From Bacillota bacterium (GTDB taxonomy: Bacteria > Bacillota > Clostridia > Acetivibrionales > DSM-1351): a DNA stretch of 64,000 nucleotides. The notes beneath the pieces were generated by a model. That model ran no database searches and was not told the DNA's origin. It saw only the letters and a program-made list of their open reading frames with translations. The stretch is taken from the NCBI GenBank assembly GCA_023412275.1, contig JAEYNY010000199.1, positions 3,290 through 67,289 on the forward strand. The letters run 5' to 3'. Shown here piece by piece: positions 1 to 7,902 of this stretch. A program made the translations under genes and the position numbers. The stretch's first letter is position 1, and each line of letters opens with the position of its first letter.

Positions 1-113
1 ATTGCCGCAATTATATAAACAGGAAAATCATAAATACTATATAAGACTGTCCCACCACCGACAATAATTATGCAACCGATTACAATACACAGAATCTTTT
101 TGCCTATAGACAT
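1..113 (-). CDS. Partial N-terminus of unknown membrane protein
   Basis: The first 37 codons of a gene that runs off the left edge. It begins MSIGKKILCIVIG, a short basic start followed by a long hydrophobic stretch, which fits a signal anchor or first membrane segment. A GGGGGCG ribosome site lies about 6 bases upstream of the ATG, the same layout used by the ABC ATPase gene at 37402-38130. Too little is present to assign a family. Confidence 0.55.
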   Translation of the reverse strand, partial: MSIGKKILCIVIGCIIIVGGGTVLYSIYDFPVYIIAA

Positions 114-455
114 GTTTTTCGCCCCCAGTAAGTTTATAGATAAAATAAAACATAAATTCATAGTAACATATTATTTGAATAAATTCCATATTATTAAAGA
201 TACTTTTACTATTTTCAACTTTGATGGAAGTTTGTATGAAAAAAAGCAGAAAACATTAAAAATTTATAACCGAAAGGTTTTTTACGGTATATATTTACCA
301 AATCAAATGTGCTAACATAGCTTAATGATTAATGATCGATGTATTGAATTTAGTACATATCTTCCAGTTTTTTTTGCAACTATTCACTGTTTTTATGATA
401 TTATTTTGTTGTAAGACTATTTATTTAACTACATAAAACATGGGAAGGTGATTAT
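114..455. other. AT-rich intergenic region between divergent genes
   Basis: This 342-base stretch separates the leftward partial gene from the rightward regulator. It is strongly AT-rich and holds the candidate promoter at 374-402. A tiny AACC-GAAA-GGTT stem followed by six T lies near 269-286 and is too short to call a terminator. I see no convincing coding sequence here. An open frame crossing 70-315 has no ribosome site and overlaps the partial gene antisense. Confidence 0.5.
374..402 (+). promoter_or_regulatory. Candidate SigA promoter of the XRE-cupin / acyl-CoA synthetase pair
   Basis: TTGCAA at 374-379 and GATATT at 397-402 are separated by 17 bases, about 54 bases ahead of the regulator start codon. 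The -10 box matches the consensus at four of six positions, so this is only a plausible call. Confidence 0.4.
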
Positions 456-1010
456 ATGTCTGAACAAATCAGATTAATTGCTTCACGAATAAAAGAGTTA
501 AGAGAAATATCTGAAATTACTGTTGAAGCACTTGCATCAGAGCTTAAAATTTCTGAAGAAGCTTATAGGTCATACGAAAGCGGTGAAACCGATATTCCGG
601 TAAGTTTTCTTTATCAAATAGCAAATAAGTTTAGCGTTGAACTTTCAGCAATAATTACGGGTGATGCTCCAAAACTTCATACTTATCAGCTTGTTCGGGA
701 TGGAAAAGGTGTAAGTGTTGAGAGACGCGAACATTATAAATATCACAGCCTTGCTTACAATTTTGTGGGTAAAAAGGCTGAGCCGTTTATTGTAACAGTT
801 GAGCCGGAGACTTCCGATTCACCTGTCCACTTTAATTCCCATAAAGGACAGGAATTTAATTATATTATAGAAGGAACTCTTAAAATAATAATTAATGGAC
901 GTGAGCTTGTTATGAATGAAGGTGACTCAGTTTATTTCGATTCTTCAGCAAGTCACGGGATGAAAGCTATGAATGGTAAAAAGGCCAGATTTCTGGCAAT
1001 TATTCTTTAG
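456..1010 (+). CDS. XRE-family regulator with C-terminal cupin domain
   Basis: A cytoplasmic one-component transcription factor of 184 residues. Residues 8-60 form a lambda-repressor-type helix-turn-helix, and residues 110-182 form a single cupin barrel. Cupin ligand-type residues are visible (H-x3-H-x3-E near HFNSHKGQE, and a histidine in SASHG), so it probably binds a small molecule or metal. The ATG follows GGAAGGTGA at good spacing. The acyl-CoA synthetase gene starts 19 bases after the stop, so the two are almost certainly co-transcribed. By family analogy it senses a substrate or product of that enzyme and controls the operon. The ligand is not predictable from sequence. Confidence 0.85.
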   Translation: MSEQIRLIASRIKELREISEITVEALASELKISEEAYRSYESGETDIPVSFLYQIANKFSVELSAIITGDAPKLHTYQLVRDGKGVSVERREHYKYHSLAYNFVGKKAEPFIVTVEPETSDSPVHFNSHKGQEFNYIIEGTLKIIINGRELVMNEGDSVYFDSSASHGMKAMNGKKARFLAIIL

Positions 1011-1029
1011 GTATCAGGGGGATTAAGTA

Positions 1030-2691
1030 ATGTTGGAAAAATACTTATCTCGGGTAGACTTTACATCATATGAGGATTTTTACGAGAATTTTAAAATAAA
1101 TATACCTGAGAACTTTAATTTTGCATATGACGTTGTTGATGAATATGCAAGGACAACACCAGATAAGGTGGCAATAGTATGGTGTGATAAATCGGGAGCC
1201 GAAGAAACATTCACCTTCGGTCAGTTAAAAGAGTATAGCGATAAGACAGCTAACTTTTTTAAGTCATTGGGTATTAAAAGGGGCGACCCTGTAATGCTCA
1301 TATTAAAAAGACGCTATGAGTTCTGGTTCTGTATTCTGGCTTTGCACAAGCTGGGTGCCGTTACAATTCCGGCAACCCATCTGCTCACTTCAAAGGATAT
1401 AGTTTATAGGGCTAATGCAGCAGATATAAAAATGATCGTTTGTGTTAACGAACCAGAGGTAGTAAAGCATATAGAAGATTCCGCAATCAAAACACCAAGC
1501 GTAAAATATAAGGCGTTGATTAATGGTACCAAAGACGGTTGGTTGGATTTTTCAACCGGCATTGAAGAGGCTTCCAGTGAATTCCAAAGGCCTATGGGAG
1601 ATTTAGGATCTCACAACAGCGACATATCCTTACTGTATTTTACTTCAGGTACTACAGGTATGCCAAAGATGGTTCAGCATGATTACGAATATCCTTTGGG
1701 ACATATCCTTACAGCCAGGTACTGGCAGAATGTTTCTGAAGGCGGTCTTCATCTGACAGTAGCTGATACAGGCTGGGCTAAAGCTGTATGGGGCAAAATT
1801 TATGGCCAATGGTTATCAGGATGTGCCGTGTTTGTATATGACTTTGAAAAGTTTGTTCCAAAGGAACTTCTTGAGGTTATTTCAAAGCACCATGTTACTT
1901 CTTTTTGTGCGCCTCCTACAATTTACAGATTTTTTATTAAAGAAGATCTCACAAAGTTTGATTTAAGCAGTCTGAAATACTGCACTGTAGCAGGGGAACC
2001 TCTCAATCCGGAGGTATACAGCCAATTTTACAAGGCTACCGGCATAAAGCTAATGGAAGCCTTCGGTCAGACAGAACTGACTGTCACTGTAGGTACGTTT
2101 CCATGGATGGAGCCAAAGCCGGGGTCAATGGGTAAACCATCTCCGGGATATGATATTGATCTTCTTGATGACAACGGAAATTCATGTCAGGACGGTGAAG
2201 AAGGCCAGATTGTGGTTAGGACTACTAAAAGGAAACCTGCCGGTATGTTTGGTGGTTACTACAGAGATGAAGCCCTTACAAAGAGTGTATGGCATGATGG
2301 TATTTATTATACAGGTGATATGGCTTGGCGTGATGAAGACGGCTATTTATGGTTTGTAGGAAGAGCTGATGATGTAATTAAAAGCTCAGGTTACAGAATC
2401 GGACCTTTTGAGGTTGAAAGTGCTTTGCTTGAACATCCTGCTGTTCTGGAATGTGCAATAACTGCTGTTCCTGATCCTATCAGAGGTCAGATTGTAAAAG
2501 CTACCGTTATACTTGCTAAGAACTATTCTCCAAGTGACGAACTGGTTAAGGAGCTTCAGGATCATGTAAAGAGGGTTACGGCACCATACAAATACCCAAG
2601 AATCATTGAGTTTGTAAATGAGCTTCCAAAAACAATCAGCGGTAAGATTAGACGTGTTGAAATAAGACAGACCGATAAAGATAATAAATAA
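1030..2691 (+). CDS. AMP-forming acyl-CoA synthetase (medium-chain/acetyl type)
   Basis: A 553-residue ANL-superfamily adenylating enzyme that activates a carboxylic acid to acyl-AMP and then acyl-CoA in the cytoplasm. The phosphate-binding motif YFTSGTTGMPKM sits near residue 204, the A8 hinge GRADDVIKSSGYRI near 444, and the C-terminal lysine motif KTISGKIRR near 534. The large domain resembles the medium-chain or acetyl-CoA synthetase branch rather than long-chain enzymes, but the substrate cannot be fixed from sequence. It is the second gene of a two-gene operon with the XRE-cupin regulator. GGGGGATT precedes the ATG. A terminator follows at 2701. Confidence 0.88.
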   Translation: MLEKYLSRVDFTSYEDFYENFKINIPENFNFAYDVVDEYARTTPDKVAIVWCDKSGAEETFTFGQLKEYSDKTANFFKSLGIKRGDPVMLILKRRYEFWFCILALHKLGAVTIPATHLLTSKDIVYRANAADIKMIVCVNEPEVVKHIEDSAIKTPSVKYKALINGTKDGWLDFSTGIEEASSEFQRPMGDLGSHNSDISLLYFTSGTTGMPKMVQHDYEYPLGHILTARYWQNVSEGGLHLTVADTGWAKAVWGKIYGQWLSGCAVFVYDFEKFVPKELLEVISKHHVTSFCAPPTIYRFFIKEDLTKFDLSSLKYCTVAGEPLNPEVYSQFYKATGIKLMEAFGQTELTVTVGTFPWMEPKPGSMGKPSPGYDIDLLDDNGNSCQDGEEGQIVVRTTKRKPAGMFGGYYRDEALTKSVWHDGIYYTGDMAWRDEDGYLWFVGRADDVIKSSGYRIGPFEVESALLEHPAVLECAITAVPDPIRGQIVKATVILAKNYSPSDELVKELQDHVKRVTAPYKYPRIIEFVNELPKTISGKIRRVEIRQTDKDNK

Positions 2692-2700
2692 AGTAATTCA

Positions 2701-2747
2701 AAATACCACTCCGACTAAGAATTGCATTGTTAGCCAGAGTGGTATTT
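2701..2747. terminator. Terminator after the acyl-CoA synthetase gene
   Basis: Perfect 11-base arms (AAATACCACTC and GAGTGGTATTT) flank a 25-base loop. It lies ten bases after the synthetase stop and just before the converging chemoreceptor gene, so it may act from either side. The U-run is short. Confidence 0.6.
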
Positions 2748-2777
2748 CTATTTAATAACCGATATTAAAATAACCAT

Positions 2778-4253
2778 TTATAAATTCTGAACCATTGAGC
2801 TTAGTTCATTACTAAGAATATTTATATCCTTTATAGATTGACCTATCTTGACTATATCACTGTTTTCCCTCTGTACAGTGGAAACAACTTCCTGAGTTGA
2901 AGCTGTATTTTCTTCCGAAATACATGCTACATTTTCTACCTGTTCCTTTATATGAATAAAACTATCTGATATTTTTTCAATCATTTTTGCTTCATCCACT
3001 AAGGATTGATTAGTTCTGTTAAACACCTTTTTAAACTCAGTAAAGTAGGAAGAGACATCATTAGTCAGCTTTTCTCCCTCTTTTACAGCATTATATCCGT
3101 TAACAGATGACTCTACTGCAGTTTCAGTTTGTAATGAAATATCCTGAATAACTACGTTAATATCTTTTACTATCTTTGTACTTCCCTCTGCCAGTTTTCT
3201 TACCTCATCAGCTACCACAGCAAATCCTTTTCCATGTTCTCCTGCCCTTGCTGCTTCAATTGATGCATTTAATGCTAACAAATTAGTCTGTTCAGCTATT
3301 TGATTTATATTTTCAAGAAAATCAGTTATTCTGTTCATTTTTGTCTGTAAATCAATTACTGTATTATGTGATATGCTGACAGCTTGTTCTATTGTTTTTA
3401 TCTGATTTTCCATTTGCCCTACTTTTGTGATACCATTTTGAACCTCTTGAGTCATATTTTGAGAATCATTGAATATGCTCTCTGAAATACTTTTTGTGTT
3501 TTTTACATCATTAACTGTGTCATTCATCAAAAGGTTTATATTATGTATACTGGTTGCCTGCTGTTGTGTAGCACTTGCCATTTCGTGCATAGCTTTTGTA
3601 ATATTACTGCTAGCAGTCTCAGAAGATTTTATACTTTCATTAACCGAATTAATATTTTTATTAAGGAAATTTGTACTATTTTCCACCTTATCCATTGTAT
3701 TCCTTAGTTTACTAAACAGGATTTCAGTTTCCGCCTCTTTTGACTTTGATTCCACTACAAGCTCATTACCCCACTTTGTCAAGCAATAGAGGCATACTAA
3801 AGAACAATTTATGAAGATCATCTCATATACAAAATTTGTCCAAAAGCCTTCTTTACCTATGATCGCCTCTGGAAAAATAACATAAAATGAAATAAGTAAT
3901 ATATTTATTAAGACACCAAATATAAATACTAACCTTTTATTAAAATAAATTGTTATCATAGTAATTGATGCAAATAATATGTAATGGTTACTTATATCAT
4001 TTGCTGTAAATATAAACCCTACTATAGCAATAATCAGTATAATTATCGCATAAATAAAGGCCTTAATATTGCTGCTAATACGAACAAAATATACTACGCT
4101 TACCACAATACCTAGTACAACCGGCGGGACAATCGTTACAGCAATATCACTCCCTGCCAAAAGTGCAGTCAGAATAATAGGTACAATTGCAGTCCATATG
4201 ATCACTAAATTTAATAAATCAGACTTCTTACTAATACTCAAATTCTTTAGCAT
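2778..4253 (-). CDS. Methyl-accepting chemotaxis protein with polytopic N-terminus
   Basis: A 491-residue transducer. The first 165 residues are hydrophobic, with about six membrane segments and no large extracellular sensor. No HAMP domain is obvious. A long coiled coil follows, with the invariant cytoplasmic tip (EQTNLLALNASIEAARAGE and GFAVVADEVRKLAE) near residues 315-350. It would signal to CheA/CheW. The ATG at 4253 is chosen because GGGAG lies 8 bases upstream; a TTG 15 bases earlier would overlap that site. It is a single gene with its own promoter and a perfect operator-like dyad. The signal sensed is unknown; a membrane-embedded sensor is inferred. Confidence 0.9.
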   Translation of the reverse strand: MLKNLSISKKSDLLNLVIIWTAIVPIILTALLAGSDIAVTIVPPVVLGIVVSVVYFVRISSNIKAFIYAIIILIIAIVGFIFTANDISNHYILFASITMITIYFNKRLVFIFGVLINILLISFYVIFPEAIIGKEGFWTNFVYEMIFINCSLVCLYCLTKWGNELVVESKSKEAETEILFSKLRNTMDKVENSTNFLNKNINSVNESIKSSETASSNITKAMHEMASATQQQATSIHNINLLMNDTVNDVKNTKSISESIFNDSQNMTQEVQNGITKVGQMENQIKTIEQAVSISHNTVIDLQTKMNRITDFLENINQIAEQTNLLALNASIEAARAGEHGKGFAVVADEVRKLAEGSTKIVKDINVVIQDISLQTETAVESSVNGYNAVKEGEKLTNDVSSYFTEFKKVFNRTNQSLVDEAKMIEKISDSFIHIKEQVENVACISEENTASTQEVVSTVQRENSDIVKIGQSIKDINILSNELSSMVQNL

Positions 4254-4269
4254 ATAATCGACTCCCAAA

Positions 4270-4302
4270 AGTTTAATTAAAATCTTTAATTTTAATTAAA
4301 CT
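4270..4302. promoter_or_regulatory. Perfect 14-bp inverted repeat over the chemoreceptor start site
   Basis: AGTTTAATTAAAAT (4270-4283) and ATTTTAATTAAACT (4289-4302) are exact inverse copies around a 5-base spacer. The repeat touches the -10 box and covers the predicted transcription start, a classic operator position. As RNA it would also form a hairpin just upstream of the ribosome site. The cognate protein is unknown. Confidence 0.6.
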
Positions 4303-4328
4303 ATATCATATAGAAGTACTGATTTAAA
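4300..4328 (-). promoter_or_regulatory. SigA-like promoter of the chemoreceptor gene
   Basis: On the minus strand TTTAAA (4323-4328) and TATAGT (4300-4305) are separated by 17 bases. I could not find a convincing SigD motif (TAAA-N15-GCCGATAT). Confidence 0.5.
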
Positions 4329-4408
4329 CATTTTTCGCCAAAATATTACAAAATTTTTAGCTGAATTTGTTAAAAAGTTAAAATACTAAAATTCTTTTAT
4401 CATATTCA

Positions 4409-4442
4409 AAAACCGGATGGCACTTTAATGCCATCCGGTTTT
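4409..4442 (-). terminator. Rho-independent terminator of htpG
   Basis: Arms AAAACCGGATGGCA and TGCCATCCGGTTTT form a perfect 14-bp stem with a 6-base loop, followed on the minus strand by a T-rich run. It starts 19 bases after the htpG stop. Confidence 0.9.
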
Positions 4443-4460
4443 CTGTTTGCTTTATTTATA

Positions 4461-6353
4461 TTAAAGAACTTTCATCAATATTTCATTACTTCTTTGTATA
4501 AATTTGGCCATTGCATCAGGCCCCAAAGTCTGGTGACTCATCATAGCTAAATCATATATATGTTCACTAACGAGCTTCACATCTTCTTTTCTATCATCCT
4601 TTTCCTTGAAATCCAGCAATGCCTTTACGAGTTTATTTGAAGAATTCAACACAAGTGTCTGTTCTTTTGGGAACATATGACCCATATCCATTCCCCCGAA
4701 CATCTTGCTCATTTCCTGCATTCTTCTAGATTGCTCTGACAGCAGTACTACAGCCGGTATAGTTTCATTTTTCAAGGATTCAACCTGTATTTTAAGTTTT
4801 TCATCATTTACTGTTTCCTTAAATAAATTTTCCAGGTAGCTTACATCAGCTTCAGCAATACCTGTATTCTCCTGCTTCATGCTTGCGGAAATATCAGCAT
4901 CTATTCTGTTAAACTGCAAGCCAGCACCTTTACTTTCAAGGAGAGACATAAAGTGATTATCAATCATGTTTGTAAGTATTACCGCTTCCATTCCGTTTTC
5001 ATTAAATAGCTTGATATATTGAGCCTGTTGATTTTCATCTGAAACGTAGAATACTTTGTTTTCATGCTTGTCCTTATTGTTTTCAAGATATTCCTTGAGA
5101 GTAGTGTATCCGCCCTTTGTTGACTTGAAAATAAGGACATCCTTAACTCTGTCATAGAATTTTTCTTCACGTAAACAGCCATATTTAACGAATGGATTTA
5201 TGTCATCCCAGTATTTATTATAGTTATCACGATCGTTCTCAAATATGGATGTAAGCTTGTCTGCAACCTTCTTTGTTATATGAGTGGAAATCTTGTTTAC
5301 ATAACCGTCGTTTTGCAAGAAACTTCTTGAAACATTCAACGGCAAATCCGGACAATCCAATACGCCTTTTAATAACAAAAGGAATTCAGGAATTACTTCT
5401 TTTATATTGTCCGCAACAAATACCTGATTGTAGTAAAGCTTTATCTGCCCTTCGTTAGTCTCAAATTCGTGTTTGAGCTTAGGGAAATAAAGTATACCTT
5501 TCAGGTTGAACGGATAATCCATATTTAAATGTATCCAGAAAAGCGGTTCATTAAAGTCATGGAACACTTTTGAATAGAACTGCTTGTACTCTTCGTCTGT
5601 GCAGTCCTTTGGATTTTTCAGCCAAAGAGGCTGTGTATCGTTTAAAGGCTCGGGCTTTTTAGGCTCTGCATCTACCTTTTCTTCGCCTTCTTTTGCTTCT
5701 TCTTTCTTTTCTTCTACCTTCGCAGTATCCTCAATATAAAGTTCATATGGCAGGAAGGCAAAATATTTCTCAAGAGTAGTTCTCATTGTGTATTCTTCTG
5801 TAAATTCCAGACTGTCATCAGAAAGATAAAGAGTTATTGTTGTTCCTCTTTCATTCCTGTCGGAATCTGACATTTCAAATTCTGTTCCTCCATCACTTAC
5901 CCATCTTACAGCAGTAGCATCTTTCTGATATGAAAGTGTGTCAATCTGGACGCGTTGTGATACCATAAATGCCGAATAAAATCCAAGACCGAAGTGACCT
6001 ATAATCTGTCCGTCGTCTGACTTGTCCTTGTATTTTTCAAGAAAATCGACTGCTCCTGAAAAAGCAATCTGATTTATATATTTTTTTACTTCTTCCTCTG
6101 TCATTCCCAATCCGTTATCTATTACTTTTATGGTCTTATCATTTTTATTGACAATGACCTTTATTTCAAATTTATTATTTTCGGGCAGTTCGGCCTCTCC
6201 CATAGCATCAAGTTTTTTCATTTTGCTAATGGCATCACTTGCATTTGAAACAAGTTCTCTTATAAATATGTCCTTTTCAGAGTACAACCACTTTTTAATT
6301 ATTGGGAATATGTTTTCCGTATTTATTGAAATACTTCCGCTTTCGTGTTTCAT
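4461..6353 (-). CDS. htpG: Hsp90-family molecular chaperone HtpG
   Basis: A 630-residue cytosolic ATP-dependent chaperone. The GHKL ATPase motifs are in order: RELVSNASDA near residue 34, the ATP-binding DNGLGM near 80, and GHFGLGFYSAF near 116. A charged E/K-rich linker (about 216-240) separates the N domain from the middle and dimerisation domains. Length is normal for bacterial HtpG. It is transcribed alone, with a strong SigA-type promoter, a CIRCE operator immediately upstream, and a terminator after the stop. HrcA control is therefore strongly indicated, unlike the CIRCE-independent htpG known in Bacillus subtilis. GGAGG precedes the ATG. Confidence 0.97.
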   Translation of the reverse strand: MKHESGSISINTENIFPIIKKWLYSEKDIFIRELVSNASDAISKMKKLDAMGEAELPENNKFEIKVIVNKNDKTIKVIDNGLGMTEEEVKKYINQIAFSGAVDFLEKYKDKSDDGQIIGHFGLGFYSAFMVSQRVQIDTLSYQKDATAVRWVSDGGTEFEMSDSDRNERGTTITLYLSDDSLEFTEEYTMRTTLEKYFAFLPYELYIEDTAKVEEKKEEAKEGEEKVDAEPKKPEPLNDTQPLWLKNPKDCTDEEYKQFYSKVFHDFNEPLFWIHLNMDYPFNLKGILYFPKLKHEFETNEGQIKLYYNQVFVADNIKEVIPEFLLLLKGVLDCPDLPLNVSRSFLQNDGYVNKISTHITKKVADKLTSIFENDRDNYNKYWDDINPFVKYGCLREEKFYDRVKDVLIFKSTKGGYTTLKEYLENNKDKHENKVFYVSDENQQAQYIKLFNENGMEAVILTNMIDNHFMSLLESKGAGLQFNRIDADISASMKQENTGIAEADVSYLENLFKETVNDEKLKIQVESLKNETIPAVVLLSEQSRRMQEMSKMFGGMDMGHMFPKEQTLVLNSSNKLVKALLDFKEKDDRKEDVKLVSEHIYDLAMMSHQTLGPDAMAKFIQRSNEILMKVL

Positions 6354-6374
6354 AATATTACCTCCACTTCATTT

Positions 6375-6410
6375 TTTACACTATTAATAATATAACTCGA
6401 ATAGTGTAAA
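6375..6410. promoter_or_regulatory. Perfect 11-bp inverted repeat across the htpG promoter
   Basis: TTTACACTATT (6375-6385) and AATAGTGTAAA (6400-6410) are exact inverse copies, 14 bases apart. One arm fills the -35/-10 spacer and the other lies at the start site, so a bound dimer would block transcription. It does not match CIRCE or the CtsR, PerR or Rex operator consensus. Confidence 0.6.
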
Positions 6411-6417
6411 GTTTCAA
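6389..6417 (-). promoter_or_regulatory. SigA promoter of htpG
   Basis: On the minus strand TTGAAA (6412-6417), a 17-base spacer and TATATT (6389-6394). The ATG is about 35 bases further on. It lies between the CIRCE element and the gene. Confidence 0.75.
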
Positions 6418-6424
6418 GTATTTT

Positions 6425-6451
6425 TTAGCACTCAATCAGTAAGAGTGCTAA
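6425..6451. promoter_or_regulatory. CIRCE operator (HrcA binding site)
   Basis: TTAGCACTC, nine bases, then GAGTGCTAA: an exact match to the CIRCE consensus. HrcA represses class I heat-shock genes through this element. Here it sits seven bases upstream of the htpG -35 box, rather than between promoter and gene as is usual. It also lies 26 bases beyond the spoVR stop, which points to htpG as its target. Confidence 0.93.
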
Positions 6452-6476
6452 CAATTTTCATAAAAGTGGCTCTAGC

Positions 6477-7865
6477 TCAAGTGTACAAGGATATTCTTTT
6501 CATTTCATCACATGCTATATTTTTCTTCTTATCTTCCAGATGTGTAGTCAGTACAACTTTACCTTTCCATAAATCCACAAGATGTTTAAGAGTTTCATAA
6601 GCGTAACCCAATTCCAGTTCACGCCCGTCGAATTCGTGTTCAAGGAATAAAGTATTCTCCTTTGGGCTCCATTCGTTTACTCTTATTGTTGGAATACTCC
6701 CAATCCCCACTGTATTGCACAATGTGTCTCTTACTTTTTTCCAGCCCTCATCATCTGAAACCTCTGAAATCATGTAATCGTTTCCCGTGGCTATATATTC
6801 AAAGAGATTCATTTCACCGCATAATTCCTGGGTCAGGTATCTTCTGATAAAAGATTGATCTCTCTCGGTTTCCCTTACCTCAAATATCTTATCTTTACCC
6901 TGTGTATTATATAGGTTCTCAATGATTTTAAACCCAATGAAATATGGATTTATACTTGATTTTAGAGGCCTGATTACCTCATTGTGTTTTCTTAAGAATT
7001 CAAAATGCATATTCTGAGGAAGTTCAAGCTTGTTTAATATGGTATAATGCCAGAAACTTGCCCAGCCCTCATTCATTATTTTTGTTTCAATCTGTGGTAT
7101 AAAGTACCGGGCTTCTTCTCTTACAATAGAAAGTATATCCTTTTCCCAGTCCTGCAAACGACCATATTCTCCAATAAAGCTAAGTATGTCCTCCTGAGGC
7201 TCCTCCGGTATTTTTATTTCTTGACTGTCTTCCTCAGTCTCATCCTTCATTTCATTTCTGGAGTATCTGTCAAGGTTTGGAAAATCCGTTTTATGTTCTG
7301 TCAGAGCGGATCTTGACTCCTCTTTTTCCTTTTTATTATTACGGAAGTCAATTATCCTTTCCGTTTGAAGTTTTACGGCATGTGCTGCATTAAGTATCTT
7401 CTCGACTTTCGCATAACCAATGCTAGGGTCAGAGATATAATCACGTATCCGGTTAGCATGGTTTTTAAAGGTTTCTACTGCATACTCAGCCTTGGTTCCT
7501 TTATTAAAAAGCCTGTTATTTTTGAAAAAATCATTATGTGCATATACATGTGCTATTGTTAGTATCTGAACAAGAAGTGAATTATCTTTCATCAGGTAGG
7601 CAATACACGGGTTGGAGTTTATAACCATTTCATACGGAAGCCCTGTAAGATTGTATTTATGTAGTGTTTTAATCCTCTCGAAGGATTTTCCATAACTCCA
7701 GTGGGGATAGTGGGATGGCATTCCTACGTATGATTCATAGCCTATCATATCTTCATAGTTTATTATTTCAAATTCCTGATTATAGAAGTTCAGGCCACTA
7801 TCCGCCGCTATTTTTTCTATACGTTCGTTCCAGTATTCCAGCTCCTTTAAACTAAAATCCGCCAT
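6477..7865 (-). CDS. spoVR: SpoVR family protein
   Basis: A 462-residue soluble protein of the SpoVR/YcgB family, required for proper spore cortex formation in Bacillus subtilis; its biochemical activity is unknown. The family N-terminus (LKELEYWNERIEKIA) and the conserved core, with H- and W-rich segments such as NEGWASFWHY, are present. It is the last gene of the prkA-yhbH-spoVR operon and starts 37 bases after the yhbH stop with an AGGAGGAAT ribosome site. A charged low-complexity stretch occurs near residues 180-225. The partnership with a PrkA kinase and a DUF444 protein is conserved widely, as yeaG-yeaH-ycgB in enterobacteria. Confidence 0.92.
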   Translation of the reverse strand: MADFSLKELEYWNERIEKIAADSGLNFYNQEFEIINYEDMIGYESYVGMPSHYPHWSYGKSFERIKTLHKYNLTGLPYEMVINSNPCIAYLMKDNSLLVQILTIAHVYAHNDFFKNNRLFNKGTKAEYAVETFKNHANRIRDYISDPSIGYAKVEKILNAAHAVKLQTERIIDFRNNKKEKEESRSALTEHKTDFPNLDRYSRNEMKDETEEDSQEIKIPEEPQEDILSFIGEYGRLQDWEKDILSIVREEARYFIPQIETKIMNEGWASFWHYTILNKLELPQNMHFEFLRKHNEVIRPLKSSINPYFIGFKIIENLYNTQGKDKIFEVRETERDQSFIRRYLTQELCGEMNLFEYIATGNDYMISEVSDDEGWKKVRDTLCNTVGIGSIPTIRVNEWSPKENTLFLEHEFDGRELELGYAYETLKHLVDLWKGKVVLTTHLEDKKKNIACDEMKRISLYT

Positions 7866-7902
7866 CAGCTTTTTATTCCTCCTGATTCATATAATATTTA
7901 AT

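Noticed and set aside
70..315. An 81-codon plus-strand open frame at the left edge
   Set aside because: No ribosome site, AT-rich composition with no protein-like pattern, and antisense to the start of a better supported gene.
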